A stretch of 64,000 bases of DNA from Pseudeuparius sepicola (taxonomy: Eukaryota; Arthropoda; Insecta; Coleoptera; Anthribidae), in contig OY987302.1 of assembly GCA_963920635.1 (NCBI GenBank), forward strand, positions 34,633,278 through 34,697,277, given 5' to 3'. Below, piece by piece: positions 11,172-21,471 of this stretch. The position numbers were made by a program, and so were the translations under genes. The stretch's first letter is position 1. Every line of letters starts with the position of its first letter. The notes under the pieces were generated by a model, which was not told where the DNA came from, made no database searches, and saw only the letters and a list, made by a program, of their open reading frames with translations.

Positions 11172-11191
11172 TGTGCGTCTACCGTTCTTGG
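11172..11191. repeat. 20-bp direct repeat, left copy
   Basis: TGTGCGTCTACCGTTCTTGG is present here and again at 12403-12422. The two copies bracket about 1.2 kb that contains two MITEs. The pair could be the target duplication of a larger degenerate insertion or the product of a local duplication. Confidence 0.8.
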
Positions 11192-11204
11192 ACCAACACT
11201 ATAT

Positions 11205-11443
11205 TAAGCCGAATTCAAGCGGATGACCAGGTTGAACCAGTAGGTATACAAAATTTAAATTTTGAGTATATTTTACAAATTTATTTATTTGATCAAGGGC
11301 CAGATTATATGGTTTTAAAGGCACTGTGAACACACCAGATTTTTCTATTATCATCAAAAATTATTTTAATGTTCAATTTCTTATAATCTAACCTAACTTT
11401 TTAAAACCTGGTTGAAATCGGTCATCCGCTTGAATTCGGCTTA
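11205..11443. repeat. Short MITE, TA-flanked
   Basis: TAAGCCGAATTCAAGCGGAT at the left is mirrored by ATCCGCTTGAATTCGGCTTA at the right, and the arms extend inward to CCTGGTTGAA. TA occurs at both outer edges, consistent with a Tc1/mariner-type derivative. About 240 bp, non-coding. Confidence 0.75.
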
Positions 11444-11766
11444 TAAGTGTGTCCCAGTGCTATTGTTAGTGCCATAAATTTTTAATATAAAAGTTTTCTT
11501 CTATCTCTTAAAATAAACGGCTATTAATAATTTCGCTCAATTTGAGTTTTTTTTATATTGCGCGACAAGTTGGCCATGGATGTCAGTTTCTTTTTCAGCG
11601 CTACCTATCTCTCCAAAATTCCCACATTTTTGTATCTTACGTTTTTTTGTAGGGCGCAAAATAGGCGAGAAAATCGCGATGGTAGTCCTAAAAAAATCAT
11701 CCTGTATTTTGTGAAATAATCTCTCCAATAATAGGTATCGAATGTGGTGTGCCATTATAGCATACC

Positions 11767-12130
11767 TATACTAAAATCGAGCAATCCGTACGCCTGGCGT
11801 AAATAAAACCATGTGTTCAATGACGATCCGCGATTGGTCGGTAGGCTATAGAATTTCACCCGACTCGGCAACAGGTAAGTACTCGATCGCAAAAGTGTAG
11901 TTATTCGGTTTTATCTTGTTGTTTTCAGCTATTTAGACACTGCCACAATAATTTTATCGATGTTTTGAACCATTTCAATTAAGCCAATAATTCTTTTCCG
12001 AAATATTTTGATGTAAACAATTGTAAAATTAAAATTAAATAAAGGCCGTGCCGCAGTACGCCCCTGGCGAATATTTCAATGCACGTGCTCTTGTTTACGC
12101 CAGGCGTAAGAATTGCTCGATTTTAGTATA
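11767..12130. repeat. MITE with TACTAAAATCGAGCAAT termini
   Basis: The left end TATACTAAAATCGAGCAAT, followed by ACGCCTGGCGTAAA, is mirrored by TTTACGCCAGGCGTAAGAATTGCTCGATTTTAGTATA, split over two blocks at 12090-12130. The TA dinucleotides at the edges fit a TA target. About 364 bp, no coding region. Confidence 0.78.
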
Positions 12131-12402
12131 GAAGTTAGATTTGAGATCTCCTCGTCATTGTCCTCGATTTTTTTGTAGATACTGGGTGATTTAATAGTCT
12201 TAATACATTCTAAGTAAAAAATAAAACTTCTCTGTACTCTTAGTAGTATCTAAAAACCAAAGGATTGGCAAAATTAGTTCAATAATACAGAATATTCACA
12301 CTATATTTAAAAATTTTAAACGGTAGCGCCCTGCGCGCTTAGAGGGTAGAGGTCTAGCGGTGACGTCACACGTGCGGAGAATTTTGTCGGATCGAACAAT
12401 CC

Positions 12403-12422
12403 TGTGCGTCTACCGTTCTTGG
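12403..12422. repeat. 20-bp direct repeat, right copy
   Basis: Exact repeat of 11172-11191. It is followed by TGTTGGTCC, the inverse of the GGACCAACA that follows the left copy, so the flanks also form an inverted pair. Confidence 0.8.
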
Positions 12423-12935
12423 TGTTGGTCCAGCTCTGCCGTTATTATTGGGCGCGTTCGAGTTGACGCTCGAAGTGCACGGAGCCACGGAGCGCTCGAG
12501 CAATAATATGTCACAAAATATATAGGTTAAGAAATGCGGCGTCAATGCTTTTGCCTGGCATCACCGCTGACAGGAGGCAGAACGGTCAGCGCCACCTTAC
12601 CGGGTTGGATGAACCTTGGTTGGAATTTCTGTAAGGAATTCTGCGGGGGAAGGGGCAAAGGGGGAGAAGCGGGAAATTTGAACTGGGATCTCCCACTGGA
12701 ATATTAAATTACTTTTAATTATTGCTTTATTTCAAAAAAAGAGCGCATAATGTGATATATTCAGCCACATTATGTGTTCCTTTTCAGAAATAAAACAATT
12801 AAAAGGACTATAGAGACATATTAAAGCATTTTCGTTTTTATATATATATTTAAAACAAAAACCATTTTTAATATAAAACAAAAACCAAAGAATCATATCA
12901 GGCAGGTCTAATAATAATAATTCTCACCCTCACAA
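12423..12935. other. Spacer with one hairpin
   Basis: No gene was recognised. A hairpin at about 12723-12806 pairs CATAATGTG with CACATTATG and TTATTTC with GAAATAAAA on either side. It may be a short palindromic MITE. Confidence 0.45.
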
Positions 12936-12995
12936 TACTCCAATCTAGGAGTACTCCAATCTAGGAGTACTCCAATCTAGGAGTATTGTGGGAGG
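12936..12995. repeat. Three tandem 16-bp units (CTCCAATCTAGGAGTA)
   Basis: The unit CTCCAATCTAGGAGTA occurs three times in a row between CTCACAATA and TTGTGGGAGG. Related flanks and a single CTCCAAACTAGGAGTA unit occur at 24745-24770 in the middle of the foldback-like element. Both loci continue into GGCAATTACTATTATTT, so the same small repeat family is present twice. Confidence 0.75.
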
Positions 12996-13614
12996 GGAGG
13001 GGTGGCAATTACTATTATTTAGAATTATTGTTGTCACCACCACCAATAAAACAATATACAAAAACTTAATCAACAGAAACAAAATAAAAATTAACTCCTA
13101 TTTAGAAAATAAATATCACAGGTCCTTGGTCCTCTTTCAGTCCGGATAAATCACAGATGAACAGTCTTGGTCATTGTTAATATTCCCAGTCTACCGAACT
13201 TGGTTCGGCAATCCGGAAACATGTAATAAAGATAAAATCGATTAGTAAGTTCCTTATCAGCAGATCGCAATAGCTACAAGTAAGGGAAGCAAATATGTTA
13301 GATAGGAAATAATGAAAACAGTTAGGAATTTTTAAACTTCTTGAGTTTTTTAGTACGACCCTCACTAATTCGCTTCGTACCCTTTTTCTCCCTGATATCC
13401 TTAAAAATAGTTAATCTCACACATTATTTATTTATGAATAAAACAATTTGACCTATTGTAGATGATGCTGAAGTAACTCCAGCCATGTTTGAGATTCTTC
13501 GGTGATACGCCACCTGCTGTGTCTTCTATTCTCAAATTAAGTTGCCTCCATTCTCCGTTTCAACAGTTTCCATTGTATCTAAAATAATAAAAAGGTGTTA
13601 TTTTTTACTATCGG
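12996..13614. other. Unassigned AT-rich sequence
   Basis: I see no element termini and no reading frame with recognisable motifs. Mariner-like copy C is inserted at its right edge. Confidence 0.45.
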
Positions 13615-15934
13615 TACAGGGTGGCCCATCCAAGCGGAAAAAGTGTGCTACGTGGAGACAGGTTAATATAAAATCGTCATTCAAAAAATGAGGTTGTAGT
13701 AAAAATTAAGGGGAATTCGAGGGTGTACCCTAATTTTGTACACGGGGGTCGGTAAAAAAGTTATCGCGAAAAAACATTTTTTGCAAAATAAAAAAAAAAT
13801 TTTTTACCTACACATCCATTAGAGAACCTTTTAGTATTCCCGAATATTCAGTTTTTTAATATAACTTCCGGTTATAGCGGAAATGAAAGTGGTTTTCTCT
13901 ATTTTACAACTTACACATTTTTCTTAACCATCACAGGATTCCTTTTTTAATTCTGAATCCAACGATATATAATTTGACCTATTTATCTCCAACCGTTTCC
14001 GAGATATTTATCAGAGAAGCTCCATCAAACTAGATACTCGTACATGGTCTCATGGTCGGTGTCTGATGTTCGATCTGAGTAGGCCAAACAATAAAGCCAA
14101 ATTTATGACAAATCAAGTCAGCCATGATAATAAAACTGACAAGCGAGTAGGCTGAATGTTAAAGTGGCTATAGCCATTCAACTGCATTCAACTTACTTAA
14201 AAATCTCGTGGAAATTATGAAACATTTATTATTTTTACTACTGTCATATTTCTTATAACAACAACAATATGATTAGTTATTTACATTAAATGTTCAAAAT
14301 GGTTTCCATTATTATTTACATATAACCTAAGTCTTTTTAAGAAATTTTTTCGGACATTTTCAAAGATTAAGGGACGATTGTTTAAACTATCAATTTTTAA
14401 TTTAATCTCCTCAACATTTTCGGGGCGGTTCTTATAAACTTTATTTTTTAAACGCCCCCACAAGAAAAAATCCAAGGGGGTTAAATCTGGACTACGTGGC
14501 GGCCACCTTATCGTTCCATGTTTACCAATCCAATTTTTAAACGAATTGTTCAAAAATTCCGTTATGGAAGGAAGCGCCATCTTGCTGCCATATTAATTGT
14601 CTTTCTTGGAGTTGGTTAAGAAAAATTAATGGCAACTGGTCAAAGTATTGTTCCAATTCGTTCTGGATTAAATGTAGGTATTTCCTACCTGTCATACTTC
14701 CTGAATAAAATAGAATAAAATAAATTTCCCACAATTCCGCACCAAACACCCACGGAATTTCTGCCGGATTTCACAACTTCACGAAATGCCCGTGGATTGT
14801 CAACAGACCAAAATATACTATTTTTCCGGTTGTATATTCCCGCCGTTGTAAATGTAGCTTCATCGGACCAAATAATTTGTTTAAAAAATCCAGCTCCACC
14901 TCTTGCAAAATAAAAGTTTAACTTTGTTTGACAATATTCCAGTCTTCTTGCAGCATCTCCAGTGAATAGCCTTTGAACAGGTAATATTTTGAAGGCTTTA
15001 AATTTGCTTAATTTAATTACCCTTTGTATTGTAGACCGGGGAATTTGTAAGTCTCTCGCTGCATCTCTCTGAGATTTTTCGTTATTTCTTCTGAAATAAT
15101 TTAAAATTCGTTCTTTCTCGTCCTCACTAATTCTAAACCCTTTTTTTCTCTTGCTAATCACACTTCCTGTCGATCTGAATCTTCGATACAGCTTACATAT
15201 AAATGAAGCGCTCGGAACATTTCTATTTGGATATTTACGAGAATACTCTCTCAAAGTTTCTACGTATCTTTTGTCATTTTTGATGAAGATCTCTAAAATA
15301 TCACAGCATTCTTCTTTCAAAAACATTTTTTAAACTGCAACTACTAACAGCTTCAGCAACAAAATTTTAGACTAATCTGACACGTAAATAGAAATATTGA
15401 ATTGACAGCCTACTCGATTGTCAGTTTTATTATCATGGCTGACTTGATTTGTCATAAATTTGGTTTTATTGTTTGGCCTACTCAGATCGACATCAGACAC
15501 CGACCATGAGACCATGTATCTAGTTTGATGGAGCTTCTCTGATAAATATCTCGGAAACGGTTGGAGATAAATAGGTCAAATTATATATTGTTGGATTCAG
15601 AATTAAAAAAGGAATCCTGTGATGGTTAAGAGAAATGTAAAATAGAGAAAACCACTTTCATTTCCGCTATAACCGGAAGTTATATTAAAAAACTGAATAT
15701 TCGGGAACACTACTTAAAGGTTCTCTAATGGATGTGTAGGTAAAAAAATATTTTTTTTTATTTTGCAAAAAATGTTTTTTCGCGATAACTTTTTTACCGA
15801 CCCCCGTATACAAAATTAGGGTACACCCTCGAATTCCCCTTAATTTTTACTACAACCTCATTTTTTGAATGACGATTTTATGTTAACCTGTCTCCACGTA
15901 GCACACTTTTTCCGCTTGGATGGGCCACCCTGTA
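13615..15934 (-). mobile_element. Tc1/mariner-like element, copy C, both ends present
   Basis: TACAGGGTGGCC at 13615 and GGCCACCCTGTA ending at 15934 are the same termini as copy B, in about 2.3 kb. The transposase is on the minus strand, so this copy lies opposite to A and B. The long inverted repeats (about 13615-14153 and 15395-15934) are both present. Confidence 0.92.
14281..15326 (-). pseudogene. Tc1/mariner-family transposase, copy C (least damaged)
   Basis: From the ATG at 15326 an unbroken frame of about 210 codons covers the N-terminal DNA-binding region and the first Asp (IIWSDEATF). It then shifts near 14730, where an altered segment replaces the GPLFYSG region seen in A and B. 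The second-Asp block (WQQDGASFHN) follows in another frame. A further loss of about 14 bp near 14563 precedes the last block with PPRSPDLTPLDFFLWG and the stop at 14281. It is the longest intact N-terminus of the three copies. Confidence 0.88.
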
Positions 15935-16326
15935 CCACCTATATCTGTAAATCAAACAGAAAACTACTACTGGAGTTAAACAATGACAAACACATTAAAA
16001 CACAGAAAATAATAACTGCTGAAAAACAACGACTACTAAGTAGACGGGGCTTTCAATACGAGTCGAGTTTAGCAGTCGAACCAAACTGGTTCGACTAGGT
16101 ATGCTTTTACTGACTATTGTTATTAATCTAGTGGTAATAACATAGACAAGAAGAAACAACAGGAATAAAGGGAATACATATATAACTTGTAACAGTGTCT
16201 CTAAAAATAGCCCCCTAACCATACTTTTCACACTGCCTATTCATATTTGGAATATTCCTCGAATAACAGTAATAACACATTGATAATAATTCGGGAAGAA
16301 CTGTCATGGGTTATGGCATTAATAAA
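15935..16326. other. Spacer between mariner-like copy C and the DIRS element
   Basis: No supported gene or repeat. The open frames here lack motifs. Confidence 0.45.
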
Positions 16327-16470
16327 TAATTATATCTCTTTGGCGCTCCGTCCTCAAGATTACTTTACTAGGTAGTACCGCTTCTGCTGCTAACTTTCGC
16401 ACAGTGCTTTTGGAGATAGATGATCAAAATCTATCTCCCTCTGTCACACTTCCCTCTATGGTGACCTTGA
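16327..16470. repeat. DIRS left inverted terminal repeat
   Basis: The stretch from TAATTATATCTCTTTGGCGC to ATGGTGACCTTGA recurs in reverse complement at 20907-21050 with few differences. Confidence 0.9.
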
Positions 16471-16562
16471 CTTTTCATTGTGCTTTTGTGCGCTGACGCA
16501 AACACAGTGCGCCATAACACGCCGAAGGAAAAAAGGGAAGAAAAGTGGAAAATTGAAGAAAA

Positions 16563-17836
16563 ATGGGCAAGAAGCGAAAGCATCATTCGCCAAGGAGACA
16601 CGAAACAAGAAGCAGAAGTCCGGAGCCGCAACCAAAGAGGGAAAGGTCCGAATTGGAAGCACGCCTGCGACGACTTGAGCGCCATTTTGAACGGCGACAT
16701 GAGAGGCACGCGGGCGGTTCAAATTCGTCAAGAACGCGTCGTTCGAGGTCGAGATCACGACGCTCTTCATCGTCGCCGGGGTCGGCACGAGATCGCGGAC
16801 GCAAAACAAGTCGCAGAACACCTGACTCGGAGGGTTACACCCCCTTCTATTCTGGCACAGAGGGCAACACCCCCTCTAATTCTGGTTTCGAGGGTAACAC
16901 CCCCTCTTGTGGCTTGGAGGGCAACACCCCCTCCCATACTGGCTTGGAGGGCAACACCCCCTCCTGTTTTGGTTTGGAGGGTATCACCCCCTCTCATTCT
17001 GGCTTGGAAGGTAAGACCCCCCCGGTGGTGGTAAGGGCTCGTACCCCACCATCTGTAAACGTAAGGGAACACAACAAAGAGAACGAAGGCCTGGCAGTGG
17101 TGAACACCAATATTGACGCTGACGTACTACAGCAACTAGGGGAAGACCCAGATGCCAACAAGGCCAAAGAAATTCTTTTCCACCAAGAATTAACGCGTAG
17201 ATGGGAGGCCACTTTAAAACAGGGCCTTGATAAGGAACAAAAACTGGCTATTATTAATAGATATACAGTACCTGGCAATTGTGTCGGGTTAAAAACATCA
17301 CAACTCAACCCTGAAATATTACAGGCGGTACCCGAACTATCACAAAAGAAAGATAGATACCAGGTAGAAATGCAAACACAGCTAGGCGCAGCTCTGACAT
17401 CTCTAGGCAGAGCAATAAGTTCGGTCCTAGAGAATAACAACAAAGGAAAAGAATTGATTCCAGAATTAAGCGACTGTGGGAAATTAATGGCGGATTTTTT
17501 CTATAAATTCTCTTTACAGAGAAGATCATTTCTCATTCCTCAACTCAACTCATCGGTAATCCCTATATTGCCAGAGCAAGCACTATTGACCATCTTCTCT
17601 TTGGGGGAGATTTACACGAGAGGCTGAAAGCCGCCAAGGACTTGGAGAAAACAGGCAAGGAAATGAAAGCAAAAAGAGTGGAGCCATTCAAACAACAACC
17701 AAAACAATATTTAAACTGGAGGGACCCGGTGCGAACCAGGGGGGGTTCGCGACCAGTAATGGGCCAAACCCACCAGCAGAGGAGATACCACCCGAATCGT
17801 CAAGATGTTCGACAGCCGAGACGCACCAGGAATTAG
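16563..17836 (+). pseudogene. DIRS gag-like protein with Ser/Arg-rich N-terminus and TPS repeats
   Basis: The start at 16563 gives a strongly basic N-terminus (GKKRKHHSPRR, then RSRSRSRRSSSS). About seven 9-11-residue repeats of the form GLEGNTPS follow, and then a folded-looking C-terminal domain. The first frame ends at 17627. A one-base loss in a G-run near 17605 shifts the downstream part (KTGKEMKAKR), which closes at 17836. Nucleic-acid binding and particle assembly are the expected roles by position. There is no strong domain match. Codon use is GC-richer here than in neighbouring elements. Confidence 0.75.
16838..17022 (+). repeat. Tandem 27-33-bp coding repeat in DIRS gag
   Basis: About seven units of the type GGAGGGCAACACCCCCTC with a variable 10-13-bp spacer, all in frame. 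They encode the GLEGNTPS repeats, and unit lengths differ by whole codons. Confidence 0.85.
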
Positions 17837-17856
17837 AGGAGGCAAGTAGCAATTTA

Positions 17857-19285
17857 ATGGCGGGAAGGTTGTCAAACCTTTACGACGTGTGGGTAAATTA
17901 CCCATTTTTAAATCCCCCCACAGTCATCCTGCAGTGGATAAGGGGATACAAAATCCCGTTTAAGTCCCCACCTAGGCAATACCAAATTAAAGGCAGCTTG
18001 GAAGTTGGGACCGATCTGGATGAGGCTATTAGGAAGCTGAGGGAGCAAGGAGCAATAAAGCCTTGTCAGTCGGTGAAGGGTGAATTCATTTCTCCATATT
18101 TTTTATTAAAGAAATCATCGGGAAAAAACCGTTTTATTCTAAATTTAAAAGAACTTAATAAGTTCATTGAAACTCCCCATTTTAAAATGGAGGACTTTAA
18201 AACTGCATCCAAAATTATAGAAAAAGATTGCCATATGGCAACTCTTGATTTAAGGGATGCATATTTCTTAATCCCAATTGACAAAGAATACAGAAAATTT
18301 CTTAGATTCAGTTTCAAAGGAAATCTGTATGAATTTACCTGTGCTCCTTTTGGCCTGTCCATAATTCCATATGTTTTCACCAAGATGTTAAAGCCTATTG
18401 TTACACTGCTACGTTTGGTGTACAAAATACCTTGCGTAGTATATTTAGATGATTTTCTTATTTTGGGACAAAATAAAAGGAGTTGTGAGCAGAATGTGGT
18501 TTTGACTCAAAGAGTATCGGAAATTGGAAAGCTTGGGTTTTATCATAAATTATGAAAAGAGTGTACTACTTCCAAGTTGTCAATGTAAATACTTGGGTTT
18601 TATTTTTAACAGCGAAACTATGAGGTTAGAGTTACCAGTACAAAAAAGAAAACAGATTTGGGATTTAGTAAAGAAATACCAACAAACACAAGTTTGCTCT
18701 ATTAGAGACTTTGCACATTTTATAGGCCTGCTGGTATCGGTGTGTCCAGCAATAAAATATAGCAGGCTGTATCTAAAGTCCTTTGAGAGGGAAAAGTTCC
18801 GGGCACTAGACAAGCACAAGCAAAACTATAGTGCAAAAATGGGCGTAAATCAAAGAGTTCTAGAAGAAGATCTTAGGTGGTGGGAAGGTATTATCGTTTC
18901 TGCCACCTGTGAAATAAGACAAGATAAATTCGATATCGAAATATACACTGACAGTTCGCTCTCGAGTTGGGGAGCTTATTGTAGGGATGAAGGTACACAT
19001 GGCTGGTGGAACCAGGCACAACAAAGAGAACACATAAATTTCCTTGGACTTTTGGCAGTATTTTACGGACTAAAATGTTTTCTTAAAAACAGAACTTCAG
19101 TAGTGTGTTGCTGCGAGTTGACAATATTCGACAGTAGTGTATTAATCGTTTGGGAAGTATAAAACACAAGAAACTAAATGACCTAACAAGAAAAATATGG
19201 CAATGGTGTGAGATTAGAGACGTCTGGCTTCATGCGTCATATGTACCTTCAAAACAAAATTTAGCCGATAAAGACTCGTATAATA
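17857..19285 (+). pseudogene. DIRS reverse transcriptase / RNase H
   Basis: The RT fingers and palm (KSSGKNRFILNLKELN, TLDLRDAYFLIPI, CAPFGLSIIPYVF, VVYLDDFLIL) lie in one frame to 18555. The thumb and RNase H continue in the overlapping frame 18524-19162. RNase H shows IYTDSSLSSWGAY and the HINFLGLLA helix, where the usual second acidic residue (INxLEL) is Gly. Beyond 19120 the expected RVDN-type strand and the WLHASYVPSKQNLAD block can be followed to about 19285 across further frame changes. The catalytic YLDD is intact. Confidence 0.9.
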
Positions 19286-19304
19286 AAAAAGTATAATAAA
19301 AAAC

Positions 19305-19690
19305 TTTGTTAAACCAGAAATAGATTTGTTTGCTACAAACATTAATAGAAAATGTGATAAATTCATATCCTGGTTCAGAGACCCAGACTCAATAGCAGTG
19401 GATGCCTTTACAGTCCCTTGGGACAGTTATTTTTTATGCATTCCCTCCATTTTCCTTAATTCTAAGAATGTTAAGAAAAATAAAGTTAGAACAGGCTGAG
19501 GGAATAGTAGTAGTACCATATTGGCCTTCTCAACCGTGGTTCCCCCTCTTCCAAGAACTGTCAGTTCGAGATCCCATCTTATTAGGGCCCAGTCCTAGCT
19601 TACTTACATCCCCTTTCAGGAAGCAGCACCCGTTGGCAGATTCACTTATCCTGGCTGCGACCAAGCTATCCGGGAAGCATACACCATAAA
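19305..19690 (+). pseudogene. DIRS methyltransferase-like domain
   Basis: It follows RNase H. EIDLFATNINRKC, DAFTVPW and then, in the next frame (19402-19689), FPPFSLILRML and GIVVVPYWPSQPWFPL are the typical blocks of the domain between RNase H and the recombinase in DIRS elements, usually described as DAM-like N6-adenine methyltransferase. A frameshift lies near 19425. The activity is inferred from the family and has not been demonstrated here. Confidence 0.75.
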
Positions 19691-19774
19691 AGGAGTTCCC
19701 GAAGGAAGCCTCAACATAATACTGGAGTCGATCTCTACTTCAACTAGGCGTCAATAAAATAGCGCCCTCAAGGA

Positions 19775-20548
19775 ATGGTGGAAATTTTGTCAGGAAGAAA
19801 GAATTCAAGTGTATGGAGCTTCAGTATCAGAAGTTCTAAGATTTTTGCAAACATAATTGGACAACAAGCCAACGGCGGAAATATAGGTACCGATACCCAG
19901 ATTAGAAGATTTTTAAAAGGGGTGTCAAGACTAAGACCACATAGACCTCGGTACAATTTTACATGGGATCCAGAGAAGGTAATTCAGTATTTGTCTGGCT
20001 ATATGCCAAATGAAGAATTGTCGTTGGAGAAGCTAACGGAAAAATTAGTGACTTTACTGGCACTAACCACGAGCCACAGAATACAGACTTTAACATTAAT
20101 AAGAGTCCAGAACGTCATTATAGACAGCGAAGGAATCCAAATATTAATAACAGACCCAATAAAGACTAGCGCTCCAGGCCGGGAGCAACCATGTTTGAAG
20201 CTACCATTTTTTCCAGACAGACCAAAGGTATGTGTAGCTTCGGTACTTCAGGTTTATATAGAGAAGACCATTGAGATTAGAAATTCAGAAGAATTTTTAA
20301 TACTTACAACCAGGCCACCCTACAGAAAAGCAAGTACACAATCAGTATCTAGGTGGATAAACAATATCTTGGAAAAAGCAGGTATTAATACTGCAGTTTT
20401 CAGAGCGTATTCGGCCAGGCATTCTGCAGTATCAGCAGCATTTAGATCTGGAACATCGATAGAAGGTATTCGGAAGATAGCAGGCTGGTCGGAAAAATCC
20501 CAGACATTTAACCGATTTTATAATAGGCCAATAGCACCAGATGGCTAG
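19775..20548 (+). CDS. DIRS tyrosine recombinase (YR)
   Basis: An open frame of 257 codons. The Arg of box I is in TTSHRIQTLTL. The box II region reads YSARHS, where the usual His-x-x-Arg His is Tyr, followed by IAGWSEKSQTFNRFYNRP, which supplies the Trp and the nucleophilic Tyr. YR integrates the circular DNA intermediate of DIRS elements in place of a DDE integrase. The true N-terminus probably lies in the damaged stretch upstream of 19775. This is the best-preserved gene of the element. The His-to-Tyr change may weaken catalysis. Confidence 0.88.
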   Translation: MVEILSGRKNSSVWSFSIRSSKIFANIIGQQANGGNIGTDTQIRRFLKGVSRLRPHRPRYNFTWDPEKVIQYLSGYMPNEELSLEKLTEKLVTLLALTTSHRIQTLTLIRVQNVIIDSEGIQILITDPIKTSAPGREQPCLKLPFFPDRPKVCVASVLQVYIEKTIEIRNSEEFLILTTRPPYRKASTQSVSRWINNILEKAGINTAVFRAYSARHSAVSAAFRSGTSIEGIRKIAGWSEKSQTFNRFYNRPIAPDG

Positions 20549-20674
20549 ATATTCGCAAGGAACATTTTGAGTAAGAAATAAAGGCATTTCTAAGTAAACC
20601 AAGGTCTTGTTTCTGTTTTCCTTAGCCCACAAAAGCAGTGGGACATCACTTGCAGGTAGTAGACTTTGAACATC

Positions 20675-20794
20675 TACCTAGTAAAGTAATCTTGAGGACG
20701 GAGCGCCAAAGAGATATAATTAACAATCAAACGAACTTACCTGTGAAGTTCGATTGTAATTATGTCCTGCAGGCGCTCCGACCGAAGAGATTAC
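20675..20794. repeat. DIRS internal complementary region (ICR)
   Basis: The first part (CTAGTAAAGTAATCTTGAGG to GAGATATAATTA) is the reverse complement of the left terminus. From about 20722 (ACAATCAAACG to GAAGAGATTAC) it is the reverse complement of the right terminus, with a small gap. It therefore reproduces the junction of the two ends. Confidence 0.92.
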
Positions 20795-20906
20795 ACCCGC
20801 AACCACCCACACCAAATTCCTGCAAATGAGTCCGAGGTCCCACAATGGCAGTATGTAGGGTTGTCTACTCAACCACACCATCTGTATCTATAAAAGAATG
20901 AAAAAA

Positions 20907-21085
20907 TCAAGGTCACCATAGAGGGAAGTGTGACAGAGGGAGATAGATTTTGATCATCTGTCTCCAAAAGCACTGTGCGAAAGTTAGCAGCAGAAGCGCT
21001 ACTACCTAGTAAAGTAATTTCTTCGGACGGAGCGCCTGCAGGATATAATTACAATCAAACTTCACAGGTAAGTTCGTTTGATTGT
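20907..21085. repeat. DIRS right inverted terminal repeat
   Basis: It starts TCAAGGTCACCATAGAGGGA, the inverse of the left repeat, and passes a GGACGGAGCGCC block. It ends near GTTTGATTGT with a right-end-specific tail that is also represented in the ICR. Confidence 0.9.
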
Positions 21086-21105
21086 TAATAACATATTTGA
21101 CTTAC

Positions 21106-21369
21106 CTTGTTCGAGATTGTTGATAATTTTTTTAATAAAAAATAAAACTTCAAAAGTTCCAAACTCATCGATCGCCAAGGCGTCTGATCCGGCGATTCTA
21201 TTGGTCCAACCCTCCAATCCGTAATGTATAGGCAACCCGTTTAACATAGGGTCGCGTTCAGAGCGAATATAGCTCACTTTTTGCTACATTCGATCATACT
21301 CTTCGGCCTTCACAACCCGACTTAATGGCCGACCTGTGTTGCCAATGCGCCGGACCCAGTTGCATACCC
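21106..21369 (-). other. Candidate host exon or pseudo-exon with splice sites
   Basis: On the minus strand a pyrimidine/T-rich tract ending in ATTACAG (acceptor) precedes 264 bp, exactly 88 codons, followed by CAAG/GTAAG (donor). In phase 2 it encodes a soluble-looking peptide (WVRRIGNTGRPLSRVV, later LPIHYGLEGWTNRI and ALAIDEFGTFEV) with a single in-frame TAG near the middle. I do not recognise the family. The DIRS element ends about 20 bp beyond the donor, so it would sit in the following intron. It could be a decayed exon, or coincidence. Confidence 0.3.
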
Positions 21370-21471
21370 CTGTAATATGAAAATAATAATAATAGAAAAA
21401 TAAAAACAAACTATTTTTCTGAGATGGCAATGCATTAAGCCATTGATTGAGGAAGGGAAAGATCAAGATCT

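Larger units (their letters stand above)
16327..21085 (+). mobile_element. DIRS-type retrotransposon (tyrosine-recombinase class)
   Basis: About 4.76 kb with gag, RT, RNase H, a methyltransferase-like domain and a tyrosine recombinase, in that order. The termini are inverted (16327-16470 against 20907 onward). Near the 3' end, 20675-20794 is the reverse complement of the left end joined directly to the reverse complement of the right end. This is the internal complementary region that DIRS elements use as template for the circle junction. That structure plus the recombinase make the assignment firm. All genes carry frameshifts, so the copy is defective although structurally complete. Confidence 0.95.

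Noticed and set aside
16838..17022. Regularly spaced ~30-bp repeats resembling a CRISPR array
   Set aside because: The repeats are coding, unit lengths vary by whole codons, the spacers are short and degenerate, and the context is a eukaryotic retrotransposon gag.
16767..17072. Antisense open frame across the DIRS gag repeats (Gly/Arg-rich)
   Set aside because: It is the mirror of the in-frame TPS repeat array. The sense frame has the SR-rich start, correct order and neighbours.
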